Assembly: GCA_018389105.1 (NCBI GenBank)
Contig: JACATO010000334.1
Location: forward strand, 186,001-250,000
From: Nautilus pompilius
Lineage: Eukaryota > Mollusca > Cephalopoda > Nautilida > Nautilidae
Length of the DNA stretch: 64,000 bases
Reading direction: 5' to 3'
Below are positions 46,801 through 57,556 of the stretch, piece after piece. The notes beneath the pieces are model-generated. The model saw only the letters and a list, made by a program, of their open reading frames with translations, was not told the origin of the DNA and did no database searches. The position numbers were made by a program, and so were the translations under genes. Every line of letters starts with the position of its first letter. Position 1 is the stretch's first letter.

Positions 46801-47639
46801 CTACTAAATGCTGTACATTTTAATCATTTATAATTCAATAATTTGGAATTTCCATTGGTATTGTAATTGGTAACAAGAGTTGTTAAACAAAAAAAAAAGG
46901 ATATTATAACGAAAAATGTTTTGGGTCTTGATTGATCAAACTTAACACACTTTCAGTTCTGACTAAAAAGTTATCTAATGCAATAAAATACCAATAATTT
47001 GGAAAGGTACAGAAGGCTAAATCACAACATTTGTTCATGTTATAGTATAATGCAGCACTTATGACACAAATGCATAAATTGATTATCTTTTAGATATGGC
47101 AGTTTTAAATGCCAGTATATAGTATAAGCTTTGAAGATTTAAGGAACATTAAACCAAAATGGGACACACCCGGTTTTTTATGCTTCTTTCTCATTACTTA
47201 TGACAATTTTTGTGAAGCATTTTTCCAGTCATCATTTTTGTGCATCCATTGTAGAAAAAACAGAACAGTTTAAGTGTCTGTAAATACCAAAACTTTCAAT
47301 CCACTTAAGAGTCTTTTACCTAAGTCTTAGAAATATGTCACATATGTAGACTTTTTTGAAAAAATTTCTATTTGTTTCTTTTAAAATCTAATTCACAACT
47401 TCAGGTGACATTGATCTTTTTTGCCATTTAGTTCTTTAAAATGCTTTATAGGTTCGTGCTACCTATCCACCTGGCAGCAGAAAAGTTATTTCTAAGTCCG
47501 AGTATCAGGTTACATACTGAAATTATTGAAAACTAATTCATTAGAGGAAAACTGGTATTAAGATAAGTCTGTTATTTTATTCACAGAGCCTATGTTGTTG
47601 ATTTTACTCTCTTACATTAGTAGTATCATTGTTACTTCA

Positions 47640-48010
47640 CAGGTGGCAGCACGAAAGCAATTCCAAATAGGAATCAATCAGGAATAGTGTGTTGGATATG
47701 AAAGATTTCCTCACAAAAAGAGAGAGTACACTATAAACATTCTTCTGTGACTACAGATAGATGAATCTAGCATCAGTTGCATAAATGTGGAATGGTGTTT
47801 TTCTTACTTTTCAAGTGGAAACATTGATATTGAGGACAAGCCTTGTTTAGGAACACACACAGTGCTATGACACCTGACAACAAAGTGTATATGGATGAAC
47901 TGATTAAACACTTTTTTGTCTGAATGTGTTCTGATATTTCCATGTGTTATATATTTTTGCGTGAATAAAATTGCAGGTTTGTCCAACTAGTGATTTCCTT
48001 GCATTTAATT
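47640..48010 (+). pseudogene. mariner transposase relic (N-terminal part)
   Basis: Near 47795-47860 the frame reads WCFSYFSSGNIDIEDKPCLG, which matches the mariner helix-turn-helix linker (W---FKSGD-DIEDKPRSGRP). Neighbouring sequence is decayed and the catalytic region is not visible. Confidence 0.55.
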
Positions 48011-48239
48011 ATGGTTCATTACTTTTAGTACAACCTGAAATGCTAATGTTGGTGATAAGGTAGCACAGAATTCATTCTACTAAGAAAATATATTGAGAAA
48101 AAAACATTTTCTCATGTTGCTGTCATTGTTGTTATCTTTCTTTGCAACTGAAGATGTTGATGTTCCTGATATTCCTTTGGTGGTAGAACTTGTGCATGAA
48201 TTGCTTTTCCTGGTGATAACTTTCATTACACATCCACAC

Positions 48240-48487
48240 ATGTTCCCATGTCTGGCACATGCATGATGACTAGTAGGAATTAGGGTGTAGAAAGGCTCTG
48301 CTAGAGCTCTTAATTTTTTAATGTGGGAGGAAACTAGAGTACCTGAGAGAAATCCACAGGGCGGGCTGATGGAGAAGAGTGAGGAGTCATGTTAGGGAGG
48401 CGTATGCCAAGCCAAGCTGGTTCTAACTGAGATTCAAACTTAGGTCTTCAACTCTAGCAGTCTGCCACTGGATTACCAGGCTGCCCA
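48240..48487 (-). repeat. tRNA-derived SINE, copy 3
   Basis: On the minus strand: GGGCAGCCTGGTAATCCAGT, GGCAGACTGCTAGAG, B-box-like AAGTTTGAATCTC, then GGCATACGCCTCCCTAACAT and GTTTCCTCCCACATT. It is the best preserved of the three copies. It directly abuts a tRNA-Gln-like sequence at its 5' side. Confidence 0.7.
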
Positions 48488-48508
48488 AAATGTGAGTAAG
48501 GATGATTA

Positions 48509-48580
48509 GAGTCCCACTGACATTTGAACTTAGATTGCTGGATTCAGAGTTGAAAGTGATAGCCATTATGCCATAGAACC
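48509..48580 (-). pseudogene. tRNA-Gln(CTG)-like pseudogene
   Basis: The minus strand from 48580 reads GGTTCTATGGCATAATGG, then an anticodon loop ACTCTGAAT with CTG, then AGTTCAAATGTC in the T-arm and a 3' acceptor strand TGGGACT. Length (72 nt), D-arm, loop and T-arm follow animal tRNA-Gln. The anticodon stem has at least two mismatches and the B box ends in G where C is usual, so it is likely a pseudogene or the head of another SINE, not an active tRNA. Confidence 0.7.
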
Positions 48581-48589
48581 CATGATCAT

Positions 48590-50790
48590 CTGTTGAGTCA
48601 GATCGTTACTGTGAATATGTAGAGTATTGGCTTAGGGATGAGAGGTAAAAAAAAAAAAAGCAAGCAGACCAAGAAATAATGACAACAGTAGAAAAATAAT
48701 TTAAAAGAACTTGATGAAAGTGCAGTGTCATTTGAGAGAAAATGTGTTTTCAAGAATAGAAGAATGGAATTGTAAAAATTAAATGCCTTATTTGGAATGT
48801 GCACTTAGTTTTGGAAGAAAAATATCTTTTGGTTCTTTTCTGCTTTAATATAGATTCTAGACCTGGTTGCATTCATGGTGGAAGATTGAAAGAAACTGTC
48901 AATAAAATGTACATATTTTGTGATTATAGTTTACTGATTTATGTACAAAGTGAAAATGTACTGTATTTAATCAAAATAGTCTTAAGACAAAAAAATCTGT
49001 TGTTGCTATAAATTTATGTAGCATTTACTTGCTACAAGACAAATTTAGCATAGCGTTTACAGTAAGGAGAATTAGAATTACATGCAGACATTAAAAGTGT
49101 CAAGAGATAACAGTGAATTATTCATGTTTTTAGCTTTTAAAACTGAAATATTTGGCATTGATTCACAGCCTATTTGGTTATGATTTATTTAAGTGTGACT
49201 GGATGGTTGTGTGTGGGAATTCTGCTCATATCCTTTTCATAATTGCAGGTACAAAGAACCTGGCAGATAAGTTTAAAACTGTAGATATGCCAAAAAAAGA
49301 AAAGTGTCTTAATAATATACAGTTGTAATTAATTTTACTTTTTATAATTTCTCTTTTTAGTCTAGCCAATTTCCAATTCTGCATGTCATTGACCTTTCGC
49401 TGTCAATGTCCTTGGGATCCTTTAGTTATGATGTGTCATCATTGATGTTGTCCTTCATGTCCATTTTCACTGGGCATTGCTAAGTCTTGAATTATGAATC
49501 AGCTAGTGTTTCTGTTAAGTGGTAAACAAGTTGAGAGATTTGCTGCAGACCCGAAAGAGTTCTAACCAACCACGAAAATGGCAAAATCAAAATCCCCAAA
49601 ATACATAGAAAGTATATGTTCTTCAACTTAGAAGTGATACTCTAGTTAGAAAAACTGATGAAATGCATAGAAAGTTATTTTGTTGATGCATATCAGTGTG
49701 TTTAGAAAAGACAGGCAAACACCATCTTTTCTCTGCTTACTGTTTTATTTTGACATTAACCTGTGCGGGGCTATAAAATCATAGGCTACATCTGGCCTTG
49801 AAAAAAAAAATACCACTCATTTCCTCTCTCTTTCATCTGCTGCTGTTGTTTCTTAACTTTGTCAGACTGCCAGTTAATCGAGGGGAAACTAGTTTATGGT
49901 TGCTGATGGCTTCTACCAAATAAGCTGTTGGATTTATGCTGAATTAATTTATAGCATATTAAAGTTCAATTTAAATTTTAAAAAAAATTTTTTTACTTAA
50001 CTCTGTTATGTTGTTAACTGGACCAATGTGGAAAGTTTACATCAGATTTCAAATAGGAAGATAGCCAGCACTCTCTTTTTTATAGGCTAATACCTTAAAG
50101 ATAACCATGTAGATATCTCCCATATCCAGTGTTCACTTTAATCCATTTGTTTGTTTGTTCTAATTTCAGGCTTTTGAGCAATTTTCTCTACATTTCTGAT
50201 GGTTGACAACCAACTGGTTTTATATAGTTCTCAATTTTCCTACTCTCGTTTGTCATCTTAATTCTTTTTGGAATGACCACCAACATCTGTCTGTAAACTG
50301 TTAGTACTGATGCTAGAAAAAAAAAGTAATTTATAATCTCTCAAATTGTTAATAACTATCATATCCCAAAAACATTTGTTCCTCTTCATTGATTTCTTTA
50401 GAAGCCACCACATCTTTATTTTGCTTTTATTAGCATTCATGGTGATTGGATAATTATAGCTTGCACATTTCTCATAGGTACATTTTGTCACTGGGCTTGG
50501 CTTAGCAATAACGATCATGATGCTGACTTTCTGAAAAATCTTAAATTTAAAACAAAACAAGTTGTCAGAGGAACAGGGAGTTCTCAAACCTGTGCAAGAG
50601 ATGTACATCCTTGTTTTAAGGATTAGATAACTCAAACAATGAAATGCTTACCTTTTGAATTTAAAAAGTGCATATGCAATTCTGATCATACTTTCTTCTT
50701 ATTACTCTGGTGGCATTGATCATTGGTGATATGATAAGTATTGGATTAGTTCAGGCTTTTCCAATACCTTGTTAGTATAACACAACTAAT
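48590..50790. other. intron sequence, nothing recognised
   Basis: AT-rich. An AG acceptor-like site before GTACAAAGAACCTGGC at 49249 was considered and is not supported by coding potential. Confidence 0.45.
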
Positions 50791-51692
50791 GAACCTATTA
50801 TTAGGTTGTTACAAAAGTTTTGTCTATTTTTTTTACCACAACAATGAGATTTCATATTGCTGAACGTGAAGTTTATTAATCAAAGTCAGTCCCATTACAA
50901 TCAATACACCTGCCAACAATTTACAAGTGCATTTATACCATTTTGAAAATAATCTGGATTATTGGAGTCAATATATTAACTATTGGAAGCTTCAGTTGCT
51001 GCTTGGTTGGAGGATTTCTAAGGAGGAAGTTGTTGAGGTGGGAGAAAGGTCTGGTGAATAGGCTAGACGAATGAGAACTTCGCACCCCAACGTGTTCAGT
51101 TTCTGAAGAGTCACTTTTCAACATCAGGACGAGCATTGTTGTGGAGCAAGATTGGATCTGTTCAACTAACCAATGTCAGCTGTTGTTGGGAGAGTTTCTG
51201 ATGAACAACATCTAATTCATGACAGTATCTTTCATCTGTCATGGTTTCACTAGGTGCAAGAAGTTATACTGGATGACACCAGTTGCAGTCCACCAAACAG
51301 TGACCATGACCTTCTTTCGATGGAGGCTGGGTTTTGGAATGTGGTTAGGCGCCTTGTCTCTGTCAAGCTGCTGGCTGTGCTGATCATTTGCAATTGTTGT
51401 AAAGGATCCATTTTTCAACACGTAATGATACAATTAAGAAATGGTTGTTTTTGTTTCTTATGACAAGCAAAGAGCAGATCTCCAATTGACAATTTTGTTG
51501 TTATTCATTCATCTTGTGAGTCACCCACTTGTCAAGCTGTTTCACCTTACCGGTTGCATCAAGATGCTGGGAAACAGTTGCAGTGCTTACATCAAGCTCT
51601 CCAGCAATTTCATGCACTGTTTTTCTTGGATCTACTTCAACTGAGGCTTTCAGACAGTCATCATCACAGCTTGAAGGACATCCGCTACGTTC

Positions 51693-51700
51693 CTTATCTT
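51693..51700 (+). repeat. 8-bp target-site duplication, left copy
   Basis: CTTATCTT, identical to 52112-52119, at the border of the hAT-like insert. Confidence 0.85.
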
Positions 51701-52111
51701 CGGTCCTGGCAGCATGGGCAGGCATTGTGTGTCCAGGCCCGCCCACTGAGTGAACTGTGCCCACTCTCAATGTAACAGCCCCCTCATTTTATGCAAAATG
51801 GCCCAGCCCGCCTTCGTAAATCTCTTATTGGGCCTATAGCCCCCTGCACCGATTTGTTGGTGCCTAAGTTGGCCTAAAGCCGAGCTGGCTAGTGTGCATC
51901 CGGCTGAGGTCACTGTCCAGTCCTTGTGGCATGCTACCACAGGCGTCGTGGTCCGAGTCTTTTAGCTGCGTCAGACCTTGGTAACAGTTCGAGTTTTGGC
52001 CCGTCTTTCTATTATGATTTTTCTTATGTTGCTTTATAAAATCATTGTGCCCCCCTCCCTCCCTAGAAAATTTAATGCCCGTCCAGGAATTTGTTTCTCC
52101 CGCTGGGTCTG
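51701..52111. mobile_element. hAT-like non-autonomous element (411 bp) inside the mariner
   Basis: CTTATCTT occurs exactly at both borders (51693-51700 and 52112-52119), an 8-bp target duplication as made by hAT transposases. Removing the insert plus one copy rejoins the mariner frame (SLKDK to ERSGCPSS). Ends: CGGTCCTGGCAGCATGGGC, and CAGACCCAGCGGGAG as the complement of the right end; the inverted similarity is imperfect. It is richer in G and C than its surroundings and has no coding capacity. Confidence 0.8.
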
Positions 52112-52119
52112 CTTATCTT
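52112..52119 (+). repeat. 8-bp target-site duplication, right copy
   Basis: CTTATCTT, matching 51693-51700. Confidence 0.85.
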
Positions 52120-52474
52120 TGAGGCTCACATCTCTTGATCGAATCTTTGCAAACCATCGTTGTACTGTGCGCTCATTCGCTGTGTCCCCGCCCCGTGCCT
52201 GCTTAAGGCTACAAGTCGCCTCGCTCGCTTTTGTGGCCCAGTTTGAACTCGTGAAGCAAAATGGCACGAAAAACTTTTCTATCCATGCATCACTCAGAAC
52301 CCTGAAACAAATATCCATTTTATTTTTTAGAAAGGCAGGTTTTGCATAATGCCAACCACATGCTACAAAATTATGTATAACCTACCTACATACACCTTCA
52401 CAAGCATGCAAAATATGAACACCAAAGTGATATAATATAAAAACCGACAAAACTTTTGTAATGACCTAATACTA

Positions 52475-54170
52475 TTATTTCAGCTATACATATATTCTGT
52501 AACTGAATCTTCTCTCACAGACAGATTTTATATTTAATGTTTAAATCTATTGTATATTCCTAATGTTTAATGTCTATTTTAATATTTAATGATTCGTTAA
52601 TACGTTAACTTGAAGTACATAGGTTCTCATCTTGAAAATTTTAAGTGTGAACAAGCATCATATTAAATAAAATTCCACCAAAACAAATATCTAAACCATG
52701 TAGAAGAGCAGAAGTGACCTGCTGCCATGAAAATAGCTGACAAACAGCAGATGCCATCAGCAGCAGAAAGAAATGGTACAACAAAAGTGAAAATTAATCA
52801 GAAGTCAGCTCAGATCCACAGTATTGAGTAACATCGCTGTGTGTTGAAACTCAAGACCAAACTAAGCAATGCTGGAATTAAAGAGGGATGGTATAGACTC
52901 AAAATAAAAGCAACCACTCACCAAAAGTCAAAGGAAATACTTGTAACTATATGCATTTCTTAGTTGATATATGAAACAAGTCTAAATCTTAAAGCACTGC
53001 CAATAATTTAGAAAACTTTCCCATAATCAAACACTACAAAGTAAAGATTAGGCTCTGATCATTGCTAATTGCTTCCAAATATTTTATTAGAAAATCACTG
53101 CCTCACAAAGAAGTCACATGATTGAAGGAAAATGCAGAATTTTTCTAGGAAGAAATTGTATTGAAAAAACAAGTTAAAATGAAGAAAAATGTTTGGTAAC
53201 AAGAGAATTAGTCTTGGCAATAGGTAGAGCTTTCAAAATGCTACCATGTCTGTGATGTTGTATAGAATGATGATGAAACTGGTTATTCCGTCTTCGTTGA
53301 AGAATGTGTAGGTAATACATGTGCCAAATTGTCTAACTTTGGTTTATTTCAAACAAATGTGCAAGTGCAGTCAGTATTCGTGAGTAAAAGAATAGTGTGA
53401 TTTCGTAATGTCTACCTTAACTAAAAACTCAACAATTTAAGAATTTTAAATAATTTCTAAGACTAGCCTAGCATTAGTCAGCTGTATTGTCAATAAAAGC
53501 AAGCATGCTAGGAGTTATTCCTTACTATTTAGTAACTTGTTACTTAGTATCATAATGAAAGAAACACACCACCCTTTGTTGTAATTCTGAGACACACTTT
53601 TAACTATTACATATATTCACCGTATGTTAATAACATTATACACTTGTTCAAGAAAGTTGTCTGTTTTAAATGGTTTTAGCTACCATTCAGGATCATAATA
53701 CAATGTTTCTTTATATTTGGATTATCTCTCATTAATGATGGTATAGAGATTCATTTCATCTTACAATGAATTATATATAAGTAAAGAGCAGACAACTGTT
53801 TTCCTACTCTGAACAGTAACAGTGTCAGTGTGGTAAGAATTGAAAAGTGAATTCTTCCATTTGTACAGGTTGTGTTCTAAAGGAAAACATTCTTTATATT
53901 TGAAGTCATGCACAATGGCATCTAATACCTAAACTGTTCCAGTCCAGGCAGTCTCAGCCCAGAGTTACTACCTTTAGCTCTGTGGATTAAAATTCTCATT
54001 AAGAAAACTCTCAAATTACAGATTTTCTTTTTCTTACATTCAAGGATAATGTCCCTACATTTTTCTTTTCTAAATTTGATATATAGTCCTGGAGATTTGA
54101 CATTGGAAGAATTAAGAGTTACAAAACAATAGTAAAATCTACTTTTTTTGATTTCCCTGAATGTGCTTTT
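52475..54170. other. intron or intergenic sequence, nothing recognised
   Basis: AT-rich stretch before the candidate exon at 54177. The segment 52690-52930 is richer in purines and may be a decayed repeat. No exon is supported. Confidence 0.4.
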
Positions 54171-54176
54171 GGAGAG

Positions 54177-54342
54177 CAAACTTGAAAAGCTGAAGAATGA
54201 AAAGGCGGTGCGGTATCTACATAAAATTGAGGGCATGTTTGGACATTTCCCTGGTGATGGGAAAGATAGCCGAAACATTGGTTCATCAGTCACTATTAAC
54301 AAAGTGATGGGAGATACCCAGACACTCTACTTTCATGAAGAG
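54177..54342 (+). CDS. candidate coding exon, possibly an additional CFAP69 C-terminal exon
   Basis: This segment is open for 55 codons. It sits after a pyrimidine-rich tract (CTTTTTTTGATTTCCC) ending in GGAGAG and ends at GAAGAG|GTTAAT. Starting after that AG, the exon begins with one base, which is what the split codon at the end of the exon at 43615-43727 needs (AG+C gives Ser). It encodes KLEKLKNEKAVRYLHKIEGM, then GHFPGDGKDSRNIGSS and VMGDTQTLYFHEE. Codon choice and amino-acid mix look like real protein and no transposon family is apparent. I do not recognise it from vertebrate CFAP69. If read through instead of spliced, it stops at TAA 54367. It could belong to CFAP69 as a lineage-specific extension, or to another gene. 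Confidence 0.5.
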
Positions 54343-54369
54343 GTTAATTCAGCAAAAATTTTTAATTAA

Positions 54370-55640
54370 TATATTTAAAAGTAATTTTAAAATTGATGTA
54401 ACAAATTGATTTGCTCATAGTAGATAGATAGCTGGTAAGGAAAAGTATTTTTTCATTTTCTTACCTTCATGAGTGGTTTCTTTTTAACAGTCCTGGAAGT
54501 GTTTGTTCTGTCCAGTGCATTTCCTTTCTGTTTGATGTTCGTTGAGGAGGATGTTCTTTTGGTGTGTTGAGGACATTGACTGCATGGCACAATATGTTCG
54601 AAGATGTACCATGTATTGCTATACTCTAAGACACAATGCTGCTTGCTATGATAGTAATATTGCCGGGCATTTCTATTATTTTAATATTATAAAATAGCAC
54701 AAGGGAAGCAAGCAGAAACAAATTAAACATAGCTCATCTGGTCTTTACTTTAAAGAAATGACTAGGAGGCGCAGAATATCTGATCGTCTTTCAGCAGTAA
54801 AATAAATATTGAGTTCAAAGCCAAACTTTATTATCTTGTATTCGTCAATGTTTATTTTTTGTTTTTGCATCCATTTGTAAAGTTATCTTTGTTTGCTTGC
54901 TGTTCAAAACCTCCTTTACAAGGCTGGTAATGATGTGGCTATGACATTGTAGGTCAATCACAGAATCATCAGAGGAATCTGTAAAATGAGATATTGCAGC
55001 CACCTTACTGCATCTCAGGCCCATCAAGGTGAGTGCTGGGACTTTTTTGCACCATGTCAGTCATGTTTTGGTCATCTCTCGTAAACAGCCAATCACTTCC
55101 TCATCCTGTCTCTCTTTCTCTGGTTTCCCTAATTCCATTTTTGGACTAACTGGCTTTGGAAACATACCGAAAATCATATTACAATAAAATTTCTACACTT
55201 CTGTAGCTATACTTTTCTGTAATTTCTCCTCCTCATTGTTTATTTGTTTTACTTTATTTCTTGCTTTTCTTTCCTGGATTTTAGTTTTGCTCTTTCTTTT
55301 GTTTCCATCTTTTTGATTTCCTTTATATAAATCACAGAATTCCAACAAATACACAACACATTATTCTATTTATTGAACAGATAAAAAATAACAAATCAAA
55401 GATGCTAAAGAATATTTACCTTAACTACTATACAGTGATGGTGAAGCACATGAAGTCTGCTACTTGTGAATTTTAAAGAGTTTAACATTCCAGTGTAACA
55501 TTTTAAACTGTTACATTGAGTACCTTTCATTTCTGATAATCATCTTTGCATTTTGGAGATGGAATCTATTAGGCTACATTATTTTACAAGAAATGACACG
55601 TCCAGTAAACACCTTGTCTGTATATATATAAAAGAACACA
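54370..55640. other. sequence without recognised gene
   Basis: AT-rich. AATAAA at 54803 could serve as a poly(A) signal if the candidate exon at 54177 reads through to its TAA at 54367. Confidence 0.35.
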
Positions 55641-55739
55641 CACTGACAATGATCAATTACCCAAACACTAAAATACTTATATTTTAGTAACAAAAAAAAT
55701 GCATTTATTCTGCATCATAATATAAAATGTAAACAGTTG

Positions 55740-56620
55740 TCATATCAAGAAAGGAGACATAAGACATTTAAACAACCTGTTCATTGTTTTGACCATGACT
55801 TCTGCAGGCAACTTATTCAAGAACATCCCTGTTTTTCTTGCAAAGGTCTTGACTGACTCCAGTTTTTCTTAGAGTTCAGCAGTGGTATATTTTCCCAACA
55901 GCCAGCCTTCCCGTTATGGCACCCAATGATTAAGGGTCTGGAGGTGTTAAGTCACAAGACCTTAGAGGCTGCTCACAGAACTACATCAGCCCAACCATCA
56001 TTCAGGAAAATTCCTATCCAGCCATCATTGAACAGCATGGTGATAATGGGCAGTGGCCCACCTTGTCTATGCTGCAGTAATGTCTGCTAATTTTCCCATT
56101 TAGCTTTGACAAATTTCCCCCTCTTCACAAAATGTAGTCCTGCAATGTAGGGTTGGTGACAAATTTTAGCAATTTCACTCAGGTCATTACAAGACATGAT
56201 AGAGTCAGTGCTGTTTCTACTGGTGGGATCATCAAGCATTAAACCTCTATGTCCTCAGATCCCACCATGACAGTGACATTCAAAGGTACTGTTTGCCTGA
56301 CATTGTTCATTGTGATAATGCCTGGTTCAGTCTGCTTTCTGCAAAATTGTAGGAAAAAAATCTTTATCACTGAACAAAACCTTAAGTCAATGTGCCAAAT
56401 GTTATCATTAGCATATATGCATTCATTTCAAGTATTCATGCCAGGCCTATAATACACAGGTATGCATTCTGTACAGTTTGTGTCACACATGCCCCTTTTG
56501 GTTGTTGTTCTGCAGAGTAATACGGACCATTAAAGCATGAATAACCCTGAACTCGTTCCAGTTTTCTGCACACATTGTTTTAAGCAAAGTATGGCACTGC
56601 AAGAGATTGTAAAATGATGG
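55740..56620 (-). pseudogene. possible Tc/mariner-type transposase relic
   Basis: On the minus strand near 55930-55990 the frame reads SCDLTPPDP, a decayed form of SPDLTPLDFFLWG, preceded at the right distance by GWIGIFLNDGWADVV, resembling the R-IGR-GP--WPARSP segment. Further upstream pieces are too degraded to assign. No terminal repeats were found. Confidence 0.4.
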
Positions 56621-57425
56621 AAAACCTAACAATAGCTCATACTGCCTTGCAACATTCTCAGGTCTTGGTGGCAATAATTTTCAGGCATGTTGTTTTGGCA
56701 GCACCACATGATTGCTATTGTGTATTTAATAGTATATTCCAGCAAGAAAGTTTTCACATGCATCTCATTGAACACACAGGACCTGGCTACGTTGCCAAGG
56801 CTTCACTTAATCGTGAAATGGGCCCCCCTCCTTTCAGCATGTAAACTAAAATTATGAACAAGCTTCTAGATATTTCAAAACACTTTTTACTCATTATAAT
56901 TCAGGACAGTTATTAAAATCTTTCTTTGTCCTTAATTGCATTCCCTTTGCATTTCTGTGTCCTCTTCACACGTTCTCATTATAAAAATGAACTCGTCTGA
57001 ATTTGTTGGGGCTATCTTAATTTTCACTATCTGTGATGAAATAGCGGTGAATCAGGCTGATAAAGGAGCACTGTCCAGGTGAGAAGAGTCTTCTTTTTTA
57101 GAATTGTGATGCCCTGTGAACTTCTTTGTAACACACACTGCTTCCCATAAAACACAAACAGTAGCATAAATTACATAACTCGGTTAATGCAGTCAGGATA
57201 TCAGATAGTAGTGATATTTCAAATACATTACCCATGGGTACTCAACTGGATTTCCAGCTGCAATGTAAAATGGTAGATCCTGAAAATATTTGACGTATGT
57301 TTTGCATCACTTTCACAAAGTTGGATTGTGAAACAGCGTCTTAATTAAAATATCATCTTTCTCTGGAAGTAAACATCAATGTTTTAAAGTTGGATTACCT
57401 ACAAATATTACTCTTCTCTTTTCAG

Positions 57426-57545
57426 GTTCAAGGAAACCATACATGATTAGTCGTGGCAATCCGCTTGGTATACATGGATATTTTGGAATGTGATAATTAT
57501 GATTTTACATTTAAATATAAATAAAAACAACATTATTTATTGTAT
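57426..57545 (+). CDS. candidate terminal exon with poly(A) signal
   Basis: A strong acceptor (TACTCTTCTCTTTTCAG) is followed by a short open stretch and then AATAAA at 57520-57525. Joined directly to the exon ending at 43727 it reads R-FKETIHD and stops at TAG 57448. Joined to the candidate exon ending at 54342 it reads VQGNHT and stops at TGA 57444. Either would be a short tail before a 3' UTR of roughly 100 nt. The coding part is too short to prove by itself; the splice site plus poly(A) signal is the evidence. Confidence 0.4.
57520..57525 (+). terminator. poly(A) signal AATAAA, + strand
   Basis: AATAAA lies about 70 nt after the candidate terminal CFAP69 exon stop, followed by a T/GT-rich stretch (TTATTTATTGTATATAATTT), as expected for a cleavage site. 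Confidence 0.5.
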
Positions 57546-57556
57546 ATAATTTTATT
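57536..57556 (-). terminator. poly(A) signals AATAAA, minus strand
   Basis: TTTATT at 57536-57541 and 57551-57556 are AATAAA on the opposite strand, within 35 nt of the + strand signal. This is the arrangement of two convergent genes. AT-richness makes chance hexamers common, so the support is modest. Confidence 0.35.

Larger units (their letters stand above)
50900..52318 (-). pseudogene. mariner transposase, broken and interrupted
   Basis: The N-terminus at 52318-52120 includes TANERTVQRWFAKIRSRDVS followed by LKDK. After the insert it resumes ERSGCPSSCDDDCLKASVEV and DVSTATVSQHLDATGKVKQL. The catalytic core is seen as LDRDKAPNHIPKPSLHRKKV followed by MVTVWWTATGVIQYNFL. The TGDE block is decayed (VLKNGSF in its place). 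The end near 50950-51130 has HLNNFLLRN. Several stops and frame changes; inactive. Confidence 0.85.
50801..52469 (-). mobile_element. mariner element interrupted by a hAT-like insert
   Basis: The ends TTAGGTTGTTACAAAAGTTT and TTAGGTCATTACAAAAGTTT (complement of the right end) are inverted repeats with TA on each side (50799-50800, 52470-52471). Total 1.67 kb; subtracting the 411-bp insert and one 8-bp duplication leaves 1.25 kb, a normal mariner length. The minus-strand transposase is broken. Confidence 0.93.

Noticed and set aside
48509..48580. Functional tRNA-Gln gene
   Set aside because: Mismatches in the anticodon stem and a changed B-box base make function unlikely.
49249..49270. Short terminal exon after AATTGCAG (reading YKEPGR and stop)
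   Set aside because: Phase fits by chance only; no poly(A) signal at a suitable distance and no other support.
50169..50215. Possible terminal exon after TAATTTCAG (reading LLSNFLYISDG and stop)
   Set aside because: Too short, and the 57426 site has a better acceptor and a poly(A) signal.
50258..50635. 125-codon minus-strand frame
   Set aside because: AT-rich, with no motif, no splice logic and no resemblance to any family.
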